Source of the DNA: an uncultured Flavobacteriaceae bacterium
Lineage (GTDB): Bacteria; Bacteroidota; Bacteroidia; Flavobacteriales; Flavobacteriaceae
Assembly (NCBI GenBank): GCA_937901915.1
Contig: CALGUD010000147.1
Span: 1-64,000, forward strand
Reading direction: 5' to 3'
Length of the DNA: 64,000 bases
Position 1 is the stretch's first letter, and each line of letters starts with the position of its first letter. Shown in pieces: positions 16,657 to 25,205 of this stretch. A program made the translations under genes and the position numbers. The notes beneath the pieces are model-generated. The model saw nothing but the letters and a program-made list of their open reading frames with translations, did not search any database and was not told the DNA's origin.

Positions 16657-17583
16657 TTAACAGCATCCGGAGCCTGATCCGGTTCCGCAACAGCTCGATG
16701 AACCTTCATCACTTTTGCTATCTTCGGTAGTACAACAACCTCCTTCTGTGGCTTCACAGCAATCACCTTCATCAAGTTTATCAGCATAAACAGTTAAACT
16801 GTAAAGTCCATCATTCTTATGCTTGTATACCTCTAACTCTTCAACTGAAATATAATTTAATAAGAGTTCATCTGGCAGTTCAATTTTACGTTCTTTTTTT
16901 ATCTGAATATTCTTAAATCCTACGGATTTTATGATTCCCAAATAGGCTCCTTTTTCACTGGCACCAGCCACACATCCCGAATACATTTCGGCTGCTTCCA
17001 ATAGTTTGTCCGGTAATGTCCCTACATGCACAATATCTGAAATACTGAAATGTCCGCCTGTTTTCAATATCCTATAAATTTCTTCAAAGGCTTTTTCTTT
17101 ATCAGGTACCAGATTCATTACACAATTGCTAATTACCACATCGGCTGTTGCATTAGAAATGGAATTCATATTTTCAATTTCTCCCAATATAAATTCTACA
17201 TTTTTATAGCCCAGCTTCTGATTATTCTGCAAAGCTTTAATGACCATTTCAGGTGTCATATCCAGTCCTATAACTTTCCCTGTATCACCTACAATACTGC
17301 GTGCTACAAATGCATCATTACCAGCCCCGGATCCTAAATCTACCACAGTATCTCCCAAATTTATGTTGGCTGTTTCGGTAGGTAATCCACAGCCTAATGA
17401 CAGATCGGCCTCTTTTACGTATCCATTAACGGCTGAGTATTCTTCGGCCATAGAGATCGTGTTTTCACCTCCACAACAATTTACATCAATACTACAGCAA
17501 CCACCCGGGCCACTTTCACTTTTAGCAATATTTCCGTATGCTTTTTTTACTTCTGTTTTTATAACTTCTTTTTTCATGATCAT
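16657..17583 (-). CDS. arsM: Arsenite S-adenosylmethionine methyltransferase (ArsM)
   Basis: Methylates As(III) to volatile or less toxic methylarsenicals using SAM. The 308-residue protein has a Rossmann SAM site DLGSGAGNDAF near 82-92 and the conserved ArsM cysteines in GGCCSIDVNCCGG (28-40), LGCGLP and SNCVMNL. A final ~45-residue tail, not needed for the fold, contains four CC pairs in Gly/Ser/Asp-rich sequence and could gather As(III). It begins 1 bp after the PIG-L deacetylase stop, so the two are cotranscribed. Confidence 0.93.
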   Translation of the reverse strand: MIMKKEVIKTEVKKAYGNIAKSESGPGGCCSIDVNCCGGENTISMAEEYSAVNGYVKEADLSLGCGLPTETANINLGDTVVDLGSGAGNDAFVARSIVGDTGKVIGLDMTPEMVIKALQNNQKLGYKNVEFILGEIENMNSISNATADVVISNCVMNLVPDKEKAFEEIYRILKTGGHFSISDIVHVGTLPDKLLEAAEMYSGCVAGASEKGAYLGIIKSVGFKNIQIKKERKIELPDELLLNYISVEELEVYKHKNDGLYSLTVYADKLDEGDCCEATEGGCCTTEDSKSDEGSSSCCGTGSGSGCC

Positions 17584-17584
17584 T

Positions 17585-18307
17585 TTATTTATTTATTAGT
17601 GAATCTGTGATAGACGGAAGCACTTTTGTATGCTCCTCCCCTTCTAATTCAAAATAGGTTGTAGAGCCTATGCGATCTATCACATTGGTTGTTTTTACCA
17701 TTTCCTGATAGGTTTCGTAGCACAGTAACGCATTTTTCATCGCATTGATGTTAGATTCACTTAACTGTACTTCTACCTGTATATCTTCTTTTTTAGTCCA
17801 GGTTACCCGGGGAATCCCTCCTTCAAAAAACATGGGAAACCCTGTGTCTACTACCGTAAAATAAGCAAGACGTTTCCAATTGGAAAGACTGTTTGTTTTT
17901 GTGTAAAACAATCGTTTAAGAATGTGGTGTAAAGTGATATGGTCATGGTGGCCACTACCCCCATGCACAGGATAAGTAACTACCACCTCGGGTTTATAAT
18001 ACCCGATCCGGTTTTTTAATTCTTCTTCAAGGAGTAGTGGATTTAACTTTGTGAGTCCCCCATCTTCATAATCAAGGACCTGCATTTCAGAAATTCCCAG
18101 CACTTTTTGCACCCTCAACATTTCTTTTTCCCTAACAAGTCCCATTTCCTGAATGGATAACCCAAGTTGATGACGTACTTTGGTAGCTCCTCCTTTGGTT
18201 AAGGTGAGTAGAATAATTTCGTTGTCTTCCTGAATTTGTTTGTGAATGGCTCCTGCAGGCCCGAATGACTCATCATCAGGGTGAGGAAAGATGTACATTA
18301 CTTTCAT
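17585..18307 (-). CDS. PIG-L/LmbE-family zinc deacetylase
   Basis: 240 residues with the PHPDDES zinc motif at 9-15 (H and DD bind zinc) and the second His cluster GSGHHDH near 115-121. The family removes acetyl groups from GlcNAc-type sugars; BshB in bacillithiol synthesis is one member. The neighbours are a SigZ-type sigma factor upstream and arsM 1 bp downstream, which makes a thiol- or arsenic-linked substrate attractive. The N terminus differs from typical BshB1, so the substrate is unproven. A 17-nt element shared with the sigZ leader lies 41 nt upstream. Confidence 0.85.
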   Translation of the reverse strand: MKVMYIFPHPDDESFGPAGAIHKQIQEDNEIILLTLTKGGATKVRHQLGLSIQEMGLVREKEMLRVQKVLGISEMQVLDYEDGGLTKLNPLLLEEELKNRIGYYKPEVVVTYPVHGGSGHHDHITLHHILKRLFYTKTNSLSNWKRLAYFTVVDTGFPMFFEGGIPRVTWTKKEDIQVEVQLSESNINAMKNALLCYETYQEMVKTTNVIDRIGSTTYFELEGEEHTKVLPSITDSLINK

Positions 18308-18347
18308 TTTTTGTCTTTTTAATTCACCCTAAACACGTAGTTCAGGG

Positions 18348-18364
18348 AAAAAAGACGCAAAATT
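18348..18364 (-). promoter_or_regulatory. Shared 17-nt element upstream of the deacetylase-arsM operon
   Basis: AAAAAAGACGCAAAATT (plus strand) is identical to 18951-18967 upstream of sigZ. On the minus strand it reads GCGTCTTTTTT, with a CGTC core like the -10 of many ECF sigma promoters, 41 nt before the deacetylase ATG. It is a candidate SigZ-dependent promoter element. Confidence 0.6.
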
Positions 18365-18367
18365 CTT

Positions 18368-18913
18368 TTAACAATCGCATTTTTTATTCTTAACCTCTTG
18401 TAGATTTCCGTAGGTATCGCTTTGAAATGTGCAACAATCAAGGATCAGGCCCTTTAGTTTTTCTTTGCCTCTTTGCACTCTTGATTTTACCCCGGAATAT
18501 GATATACCCAGTGTTTGTGCCAGTTCTTTCTGTGAAACATCTTCAAATTCTGTTTTTAGCAAGGCTTCTTTATAACGTTCGGGCAATTTATTAATGAAGG
18601 GCTTAATACAACAGTCGGCAATAGTTGCATTCAATGATGTGGTTTCGTCTACACTTAAATCGGGAGTATTCTCTTTATAATCAAAATGGGGTTCAGTGCT
18701 TCGAAAGTGATCATAGATGGCATTCCGGGCCATAGCAAATATGTACTGCTGCATATTTTCAGATTGGCTGACTTTTTCGATATTATTCATTATTTTAATG
18801 AATACCTCCTGTAAAATATCATCTGCAAAGCTTTCGTCCTTTACTTTATTGACGATAAAGGCCTTGAGTCTTAAATTAAAATCATTCCATATCTGTACTA
18901 TATCGCTTTTCAT
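18368..18913 (-). CDS. sigZ: SigZ-type alternative (ECF-like) sigma factor with Cys-rich tail
   Basis: 181 residues. Sigma region 2 is at about 10-80 (DDILQEVFIKIMNNI ... FAMARNAIYDHFRS) and the region 4 helix-turn-helix near 135-160 (SQKELAQTLGISYSGVKSRVQRG). Cysteines occur as CC near residue 98, CC at about 158 and CDC at the very end, an arrangement suited to metalloid or redox sensing without an anti-sigma factor; none is encoded nearby. It lies upstream of the deacetylase-arsM pair in the same orientation, with its own copy of the shared 17-nt element, so it is probably autoregulated. Confidence 0.85.
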   Translation of the reverse strand: MKSDIVQIWNDFNLRLKAFIVNKVKDESFADDILQEVFIKIMNNIEKVSQSENMQQYIFAMARNAIYDHFRSTEPHFDYKENTPDLSVDETTSLNATIADCCIKPFINKLPERYKEALLKTEFEDVSQKELAQTLGISYSGVKSRVQRGKEKLKGLILDCCTFQSDTYGNLQEVKNKKCDC

Positions 18914-18950
18914 AATACTAAGTTAATTAGCCATAAGACGGTTAACTAAT

Positions 18951-18967
18951 AAAAAAGACGCAAAATT
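18951..18967 (-). promoter_or_regulatory. Shared 17-nt element upstream of sigZ
   Basis: Exact copy of the element at 18348-18364, 38 nt before the sigZ ATG (41 nt in the other case). A second CGTCTTA follows closer to the gene on the minus strand (plus-strand TAAGACG near 18934). This is consistent with an autoregulated ECF promoter. Confidence 0.6.
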
Positions 18968-18995
18968 TTTTAATGAAGATACAAATATTGTTTTT

Positions 18996-19487
18996 TCAGG
19001 GTTTATCCCTGCCAATAAACCGTTCTTTCCCTAATAAAAACCGGATGGCTTTCTCTACATTCCTGTTTACGGATTCTTCTGTTTTTAGAAAGTTGATGTA
19101 GCGGATGATCTCTTTTTGCAGTGACGGACGCAACCCGTCATAAATCCGTTTAGCTTCTTCGTTATTTTGCAGTGCATCTTTTAATTTCGGGTGCATTTTC
19201 TCTTCCCTGGGTTCGGGATCATAAGAAATGCTGATTGTAACACTATCCCCTACTTTGGTATTGGTTACTTCCCGCATAGGTGTATTTAAATACAAACGCC
19301 ATGCATTTCGGAACTTAACAAGTGTCTGGATGAATTCATGATTATTCATGACACCTTTTACAGGGATCGGCCCTTTTGATTTTCCTGCCTGGAGAAATAG
19401 CCCTTCCAGGACCTCTTCAGGCAGAAAAACATAGGGGTTGATGTCAATTATTTTTATTTCCGCAGAAAATGTAAATGAAGTTGACAC
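18996..19487 (-). CDS. YdeI/OmpD-associated (DUF1905) family protein
   Basis: 163 residues in two parts. An N-terminal DUF1905-like beta barrel (about 1-90) contains the typical RNAWRLYLNTPMREVTNTKVGD stretch, and a C-terminal helical YdeI/OmdA segment (KMHPKLKDALQNNEEAKRIYDGLRPSLQKEIIRYI). Members are cytoplasmic and poorly understood; E. coli YdeI is linked to antimicrobial-peptide resistance. It is a single gene between GH9 and sigZ with no visible partner. Confidence 0.85.
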   Translation of the reverse strand: MSTSFTFSAEIKIIDINPYVFLPEEVLEGLFLQAGKSKGPIPVKGVMNNHEFIQTLVKFRNAWRLYLNTPMREVTNTKVGDSVTISISYDPEPREEKMHPKLKDALQNNEEAKRIYDGLRPSLQKEIIRYINFLKTEESVNRNVEKAIRFLLGKERFIGRDKP

Positions 19488-19510
19488 TACTCTGATATAC
19501 TATTTAAATT

Positions 19511-22051
19511 CTATTTCTCCTCTTTTAAGAGTTCATTGGCTGCATTAGCAAGGAAAATATAGCTGGCACCAATATCTACAATATATTCATTCTCACCCCA
19601 GAAAAAAGGCCAATTTTCTTTATTTTCAGGAAAATCCGGTTTCATCAATAAAATACCGGGCACTACACCTCCGGCAATAAAACTGAAATCTGCCCGGTTA
19701 CTACCGTAAGCTACTTTTTTGGATTTAGTACCTACTGCCGAGACAAAAGAAAGATTGGAATACGGATGCCGCCCAAAAATATAGTGCAATCCTTTATAAA
19801 CATTTTCTTTATCTACAAGGTCAGGATATAATTTATGCGCCCTGTAATTTGAAATTGCGAAATCTATAATGCCATGATTTCCACCCCAACCCGGCCTGAT
19901 AAATATAGGCACACCATAAGGGTTTTCTTTTTCCAATCGTGCTAATTCACCAACATACTTCTGAACGTAACCTTTTAACTTCTTTTTGAATGCCCCGTTC
20001 ATGTGCGGAGCAGCATGCAAGGCAATATCAATATTTCTATCCAGGCTTTCATCCATTGCTTTCCAGATTTTAGACTCAAAAGCTTCAGCATACTTAGCCT
20101 CTTTAGTTGTTGCATAGAGTTGCGCCGCTGCATTCATCTCACTAATTTTAAGAAAACGTGCAAAAAATCCTGAAGTTACTTCCGGTTTAGGCATATTCGC
20201 ATTTTCCTCCCAAAGTTTTTTTGCCAATACAAGGCATTCTTCAGACAAAGCAGCATTGTGACCTTTCAATGCACGGCTTGCTGCAGCGAGAGCACCGGCT
20301 GTGCTGTAATCCAGGTAGGGAGAACGCTCTGTAAATACCCATCTGTCATCCATATTGCCACTGGATACTCCATCGGTTTCAAAAGGTTTTAAATCTGGAT
20401 TGTATGGTAAATTATCAGTTTCCGTAGAGGCATCACCAAGGTGATGGTACTGGTGCAGATTCGGAACTATAATTCCGCGAACCGGGTGTCCGATACTATT
20501 GATCTGTGCTACAAGGTTCAGGGTTCCGTGTTCAATTTGCTGCAATATATCTATGGCGCCATCAGGACGGTGAATATCTACATATCGGGTTTCCTGGTTG
20601 ATATAGGTTTGATCGCGGTCCACTCCAAATTCTTCCCACGATGCAACAAGATCGGAAATGGTTACACAATGTGTACCGGTCTGAATGTCATAATCTCCTG
20701 CATCAAACCATCCGCCTACATCCAGGCCTGGAATGTGCTCATAAGGTTTAAATTTAGTATCTGTAGAGCCTCCCATGCTGTAGCCGTCAAAGTGTTCATG
20801 GTTTAGCGGTGCCTGCAATGCATCGTCCATATAAGGCCTGCCATGCCAGGTCCTGTAAGCTTCATTTACTTTCATGTGGTCCATTTGCACGGGAAAGAAA
20901 ACATCGAGTGTAGGATGCCATACCGTTTCGTACACCTGGCCACTGATTGGGAATGTATTTGTAGTTTGATCCCCGTACTTAATATAATAAATCCCGGTTT
21001 CGGTGATGTCGGAAAAATCAAATTCAACATACGTATACCGGAAATGTTCTCCCCATACCTCAACTTTATTATTTAATTTTTCAACGGTCTCCCCCTGCGG
21101 GGTTACCTGGAATAAAGAAGCACTTTGTAACGGAGTATCATTTTTATCCAATTCTATAATGGCTACCTTTTTTTGTTTCGGGTGATAACCTACCTGGGAG
21201 AACCCGATATTCGGTTCGCGCGTCCAGTTAGGAACGGTATTGGCTTCCAGGTGCCATTCCAATACTTTTCCGGTTTTATTTGCCGGCAATATGCTGCGGG
21301 TAACAAACCAGCCGTTCTGGGCAAGGTTCCTACCATCAAACAGCGAAATTTCGCTATCTGAAGTGATCTTTACACGGTGGTAAGGGTCTTCGGGTGCCAG
21401 AATAACGGTGTTTCCACTGGCCAGGGGATGCGGTTCTATAAATTCTTCTTTACCCTGTTCATCCAATGTGGAGTGGCCTGCAAATTGTGGTATTTTTTCG
21501 CTTATTGGTTTTATGCTGGTATTGCCGGACGGATACAACGGAAATATCCCGGGATTACCATTTACGAGGTACGTTTTTTCAAAATAAGCAGCCGGCAGGA
21601 ATTCTAAATTAAACCCGGCCTTTCCTTCAAGGTTTTCAGGAAGGGGTTTATCCAGATGGACGGAAATATTTACCCCTTTTCCTTCTGCTTTGACTATGAT
21701 TTTTGATGTAAAATCAAGTTGTTCATATCTGATGGTTGCTTCAATCGTGTTCGAAGCACGGTCCACCTTACGTTCTACCAGTGAAGGCACCAGGTCCCAT
21801 TGTTCGGGGGTATTTTGCAACCTTATAGCGCCACCGGTACTGCTTCTCATTCCGTGATGGATCAGTTCGATACCTGCATTTTTCTCATCAAAAAAGAATC
21901 CATTGTACTCGTTACTAAAAACCAGTACATTAAGGCCTTGGGTTTCAAAATATTCTTTTTCATTAATCTTAAGTTGAGCAAATATCTGGCATGTAAATAA
22001 AATGCATAAAACGTTAAGTAGCCAACGGCAAATAGAGGAATTTTTAATCAT
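19511..22051 (-). CDS. GH9 family glycoside hydrolase (cellulase type) with N-terminal Ig-like domain
   Basis: 846 residues from the ATG at 22051, where a Sec signal begins (ICRWLLNVLCILFTCQIFAQ); 45 nt upstream in frame are unlikely to be translated. An N-terminal beta-rich region (to about 290) precedes the CelD-type Ig-like domain (about 300-390) and the GH9 (alpha/alpha)6 barrel (about 400-846). GGWFDAGDYD carries the catalytic-base Asp pair, GRHPYSNLSFVSAVG the conserved His/Arg loop, and WGENEYIVD the acid Glu. Likely a beta-1,4-glucan or glucomannan enzyme. A -7 box TATTTTTG lies upstream. Confidence 0.9.
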   Translation of the reverse strand: MIKNSSICRWLLNVLCILFTCQIFAQLKINEKEYFETQGLNVLVFSNEYNGFFFDEKNAGIELIHHGMRSSTGGAIRLQNTPEQWDLVPSLVERKVDRASNTIEATIRYEQLDFTSKIIVKAEGKGVNISVHLDKPLPENLEGKAGFNLEFLPAAYFEKTYLVNGNPGIFPLYPSGNTSIKPISEKIPQFAGHSTLDEQGKEEFIEPHPLASGNTVILAPEDPYHRVKITSDSEISLFDGRNLAQNGWFVTRSILPANKTGKVLEWHLEANTVPNWTREPNIGFSQVGYHPKQKKVAIIELDKNDTPLQSASLFQVTPQGETVEKLNNKVEVWGEHFRYTYVEFDFSDITETGIYYIKYGDQTTNTFPISGQVYETVWHPTLDVFFPVQMDHMKVNEAYRTWHGRPYMDDALQAPLNHEHFDGYSMGGSTDTKFKPYEHIPGLDVGGWFDAGDYDIQTGTHCVTISDLVASWEEFGVDRDQTYINQETRYVDIHRPDGAIDILQQIEHGTLNLVAQINSIGHPVRGIIVPNLHQYHHLGDASTETDNLPYNPDLKPFETDGVSSGNMDDRWVFTERSPYLDYSTAGALAAASRALKGHNAALSEECLVLAKKLWEENANMPKPEVTSGFFARFLKISEMNAAAQLYATTKEAKYAEAFESKIWKAMDESLDRNIDIALHAAPHMNGAFKKKLKGYVQKYVGELARLEKENPYGVPIFIRPGWGGNHGIIDFAISNYRAHKLYPDLVDKENVYKGLHYIFGRHPYSNLSFVSAVGTKSKKVAYGSNRADFSFIAGGVVPGILLMKPDFPENKENWPFFWGENEYIVDIGASYIFLANAANELLKEEK

Positions 22052-22072
22052 GGTTGTAGATTTTTTTGTAAA

Positions 22073-22080
22073 CAAAAATA
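22073..22080 (-). promoter_or_regulatory. -7 promoter box of GH9
   Basis: TATTTTTG on the minus strand, 21 nt before the chosen ATG at 22051, matches TAnnTTTG. It supports the shorter start. No clear -33. Confidence 0.45.
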
Positions 22081-22190
22081 ATTGTTGATTGTACACTTAT
22101 TGGTTAATGGCGAATTTAAACAAAATGTGCTATTCTCTTAAAAGTTTAGCATATCATTAACTACTGGGAAGAAGGTGTTATTTTTTTGAA

Positions 22191-22252
22191 TTTTTTCAGT
22201 AAAGTAATGAAATCGAAGATTCGACGGAGTCAAACTTTGCGGAGCAAGGAAA
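22191..22252. repeat. Dispersed repeat with ATCGAAGATTCGA core, copy 1
   Basis: Contains TTTTTTCAG, AATCGAAGATTCGA and GAGTCAAACTTT with GGAGCA in the same order as a copy at 23555-23615 and a decayed copy at 28217-28256. The core TCGAAGATTCGA is nearly palindromic. Intergenic, no gene. Confidence 0.65.
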
Positions 22253-22286
22253 TCAGTAGCAAATAAATACGCGGTGTGGAAGATAT

Positions 22287-23219
22287 TTATATCTCTATTT
22301 TGAATAATCCGAAATGAGTTGCAATCCACGCAATATCGTTTTCTATTGCAATGTCTAAAATCGCATTACCTCTTTGTTGGAAAAACAAGGATTGTATTTT
22401 GTCCTTAGTTACAATATTGAGTCCATCGTTTGTTGCCATCCAATAATTACCATTGTCATCCACTTCAATATCTCTAACCATATTATTTGATAAATCGGAA
22501 TTGTCTTTATTTATGTGATTCCATTTATCATTTTTTAGAATTGAATATCCACCAGTTATATTCCCTCCATAACCAATATAAAGTTCATTCTCATACAATC
22601 TTAAAACACGAACATATTGTTGCAATTCAGAATTTTCGGTTGTTAACGATTTCCATTTTGAGTTTTTATAAATTAGAAGTCCGTTATTATGTCCAACATA
22701 AATTTCTTTATCGTCTTTAACTGCTAATGCCCTTATCGTAACACTTTTTGGAAGTTTGATCATATTCCATTCAATTCCGTTAAAAGAAGTCAAACCATTT
22801 GAACTTCCAAAATAGATTATTCCGTTTTCATCTTCTGTTATGTCAATAATTGAAATCTTGGATAATTTGATTTCGTCTGTGGAATATGTTGTCCAATCAT
22901 TTCCGTCAAATCTTGCTAATCCATCTGGCTGGGAAAAAGAAACCCAAATATTATTTTTCGAATCGATGAAAATTGGTGATATAAATTTCCCTTTAATAAC
23001 TGAATTGTTGATGTCAAAAGTTGTTACTTTTTCACCATCAAATTTAAGCAACCCAGACTCTCCAGTTCCAATCCATTTATTTCCAGACGTATCAACTGCA
23101 ATTCCCCAAATCTTATCATCGGTCAATTCAGAGTTTTCTTTGGTGAAATGAGTGATATTTTGTCCAAAACTAACTTGAAAAAATAGGATTGTTAATATGA
23201 TTGATAATGTTTTTCTCAT
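22287..23219 (-). CDS. Secreted two-component-regulator-type beta-propeller protein
   Basis: 310 residues with a Sec signal (MRKTLSIILTILFFQVSFGQ). The rest is a series of Reg_prop blades: DTSGNKWIGTGESGLLKFDG, DSKNNIWVSFSQPDGLARFDG, DENGIIYFGSSNGLTSFNG, DDNGNYWMATNDGLNIV and others. In hybrid two-component sensors such propellers are the periplasmic ligand-binding part; here there is no kinase or HTH, so it is a stand-alone propeller of unknown role. A copy of the ~60-bp dispersed repeat lies 34 bp upstream. Confidence 0.85.
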   Translation of the reverse strand: MRKTLSIILTILFFQVSFGQNITHFTKENSELTDDKIWGIAVDTSGNKWIGTGESGLLKFDGEKVTTFDINNSVIKGKFISPIFIDSKNNIWVSFSQPDGLARFDGNDWTTYSTDEIKLSKISIIDITEDENGIIYFGSSNGLTSFNGIEWNMIKLPKSVTIRALAVKDDKEIYVGHNNGLLIYKNSKWKSLTTENSELQQYVRVLRLYENELYIGYGGNITGGYSILKNDKWNHINKDNSDLSNNMVRDIEVDDNGNYWMATNDGLNIVTKDKIQSLFFQQRGNAILDIAIENDIAWIATHFGLFKIEI

Positions 23220-23696
23220 ATGTGCTACAACTATATATAAATTTAATTAATTGCATTTATTCCCCCAATATTGATGGATAAACGAAGCTTTGCTAAAAGT
23301 AATAAATAATTAAGAATGATAAATCCAGATGGATGAATAAAAGGATAAAGCTGAGAATGTAGAATCCGAAGGTTTTTCAGAAATAGCTGTCAACCAAGCG
23401 GAAGTGCGTTTCACCGCAGGTGAAAAAGAGCATGAAGCGATAAGGCTGAGCAGCGGTTTTGCGAGTACAACGAGCAAAAATTTCCTCAAAACCTTCTTGA
23501 CTTTTTTGGTTCGTTTTTGTGTCAAGACAAAAATGAACATTATAATCTTTTATTATTTTTCCGAAAAATCAGGAAATCGAAGATTCGATTGAGTCAAACT
23601 TTAAGGAGCAGGGGGAATCTTGTCTTATTGTGGATGTTCCATTTAAATCAATTTAGCAATTCTGACTTTAAACTTACACAACGCTCATGCCATATT
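23220..23696. repeat. 477-bp gap filled with dispersed repeats
   Basis: No gene. 23253-23312 is a copy of the TTGCGTTTAT...ATAAACGCAA repeat (also at 30316 and 40964). 23310-23360 is a decayed AATGAAGAATTCAG-type repeat. 23367-23411 aligns with 16519-16567. 23497-23540 has GTTCGTTTTTGTGTCAAGACAAAAATGAAC. 23555-23615 is the ATCGAAGATTCGA repeat. A 76-codon minus frame here consists only of repeat sequence and is not called. Confidence 0.75.
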
Positions 23697-25037
23697 TCAT
23701 TCTCTCTCCATTTGTGAACCTATAAAAGGTATTCTAGGAGCTAAAAAATATCCTGTCAAACTCGCAAAAAGAATTGGAATAAAATGCCCGAAACCTGTTA
23801 AAGTTGCCAATAAAATTGTTGTACTCATGGGTGTTCGGGTAACACAAGCATTGATAGCCGCCATACAGCTAACAATTGCTAATGTTAAATTTACTGTTGG
23901 AAATAATTGATGAATTATCAGTCCTAATGTTGCTCCTACGAAAAACAAAGGAATAATGAATCCTCCTCTCCAACCCGATGTCACGGTTATTGAAATAGCA
24001 ATAATTTTAAAAATCAAAATTGCAAACAATAAACCCAGGGAAAAATTCCCTGATAATAATTCGTTAATTTCATGATGCCCAAAATATCGGGTTATTGGAA
24101 AATAGAATGCAATGACACCAAGTAGAACTCCTCCAATTAGCGTTTTGATATAAATGGGTATTGGCCTTTTCTCGAAAACCGATTTGAAAAATTTGGTGCA
24201 AAAAATAAAACCCCACCCAAAAGCAGCTCCGATTATTGCGAATAGAACTGCATAACCAAAATCAAAAATCCCTGAATATTCATATGCAGATAAATCCCAT
24301 ATGGGCCCGAGTCCTAAATGAATGATTAACGCAAAAACCAAATAGCTAAAGCAACTTGCTACAAATGCAGGAATAATTGCTTTGTAATACTCAACTGCGT
24401 GTTTATGATGAAGTATTTCTAATGAAAACAAGCTACCACCCAGTGGAGCTCCAAATAAAGCTGTAAAGCCTGAAGCCATCCCTGCAATACTTAATGACCT
24501 TAATTCCTCTCCTTTAAGCCGGAATAATTTTCCTATCCAGGTACCTGTAGAACCTGTTACTTGTACTAATGGAGCTTCCGGCCCGAGACTTCCACCTGAT
24601 GCCACACATAATAAAGAGGAAAGTACCATTGAAGGGTTGTTTTTTGGGTCAAGTTTTCCCTTATTAAAACGGATATTATTGACAATTAAATGTATTTCTC
24701 CCGGGTCTCCAATAAGGTGAATTATCAAGCCTGCTAAAAGTCCGCAAGTTGCCATTACTGGAATTACTTGCCAACCACTAAAAAAGGTTAATTGGTGAGT
24801 TAGAAACTCAAGTCCAATCCAATAAACTCCGGCTATTATTCCACCTACTAATCCGAGAAAAGCCCATAACAAAAAACTCCGACTGAAAACGAAAGGGTTG
24901 AACCGCACAGGTTGGTCTAAAATATTTAAGTACGTTACTAATTTTCTTCTTCGTTTTAATTTCACTTTTTCGTTTCTTTTTATGACATAGAACTTATATA
25001 AACGTCCTTTAATGCGCTTATTTCTCCTAATGCACAA
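23697..25037 (-). CDS. ClC-family chloride channel/transporter
   Basis: 446 residues, about 10-12 membrane-embedded helices. The selectivity motifs are present: GGSLGPEAPLVQ (GxExP with the gating Glu), GWRGGFIIP, and a C-terminal RTPMSTTILL. In the helix where proton-coupled ClC antiporters have the internal Glu (EcClC E203), this protein reads FSLEILHH, apparently with Ile at that place, so it may act as a channel. The start is a TTG at 25037, supported by a TAACTTTG -7 box 20 nt upstream; no internal ATG precedes the first helix. The N terminus is very basic. Confidence 0.88.
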   Translation of the reverse strand: MCIRRNKRIKGRLYKFYVIKRNEKVKLKRRRKLVTYLNILDQPVRFNPFVFSRSFLLWAFLGLVGGIIAGVYWIGLEFLTHQLTFFSGWQVIPVMATCGLLAGLIIHLIGDPGEIHLIVNNIRFNKGKLDPKNNPSMVLSSLLCVASGGSLGPEAPLVQVTGSTGTWIGKLFRLKGEELRSLSIAGMASGFTALFGAPLGGSLFSLEILHHKHAVEYYKAIIPAFVASCFSYLVFALIIHLGLGPIWDLSAYEYSGIFDFGYAVLFAIIGAAFGWGFIFCTKFFKSVFEKRPIPIYIKTLIGGVLLGVIAFYFPITRYFGHHEINELLSGNFSLGLLFAILIFKIIAISITVTSGWRGGFIIPLFFVGATLGLIIHQLFPTVNLTLAIVSCMAAINACVTRTPMSTTILLATLTGFGHFIPILFASLTGYFLAPRIPFIGSQMERE

Positions 25038-25056
25038 CCGGAATTTTTATGAGGCG

Positions 25057-25064
25057 CAAAGTTA
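25057..25064 (-). promoter_or_regulatory. -7 promoter box of the ClC gene
   Basis: TAACTTTG on the minus strand, 19 nt before the TTG start at 25037. It supports that unusual start codon. Confidence 0.5.
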
Positions 25065-25101
25065 AATAATATGTTTGATTTTCCCGGAAGGGAATTTTTA
25101 T

Positions 25102-25205
25102 AATTATGAATGAAGAATTCAGAATGATGAATTGGGGTTGGGTGACGGGTGTTTGCTGTTTAATTGTTTTCCCGGAATTTTGGGTGTGGAATTGTGTGTT
25201 TATTA
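25102..25205. repeat. Dispersed AATGAAGAATTCAG repeat, copy adjoining the 25.2 kb gene
   Basis: Aligns over about 100 bp with 30408-30503: AATGAAGAATTCAGAAT, ATGAATTGGGGT, then a GTGCGGAATTATGTGTTT-like end (here GTGTGGAATTGTGTGTTT). The copy ends exactly at the 3' end of the minus-strand gene starting at 25898. Confidence 0.7.

Noticed and set aside
16470..16787. 105-codon minus-strand frame overlapping the arsM end
   Set aside because: It is the arsM sequence in another frame, continued through a terminator and repeats; no protein-like composition.
23310..23540. 76-codon minus-strand frame
   Set aside because: Made entirely of dispersed repeat sequence; the same string recurs in part at 16.5 kb without a frame.
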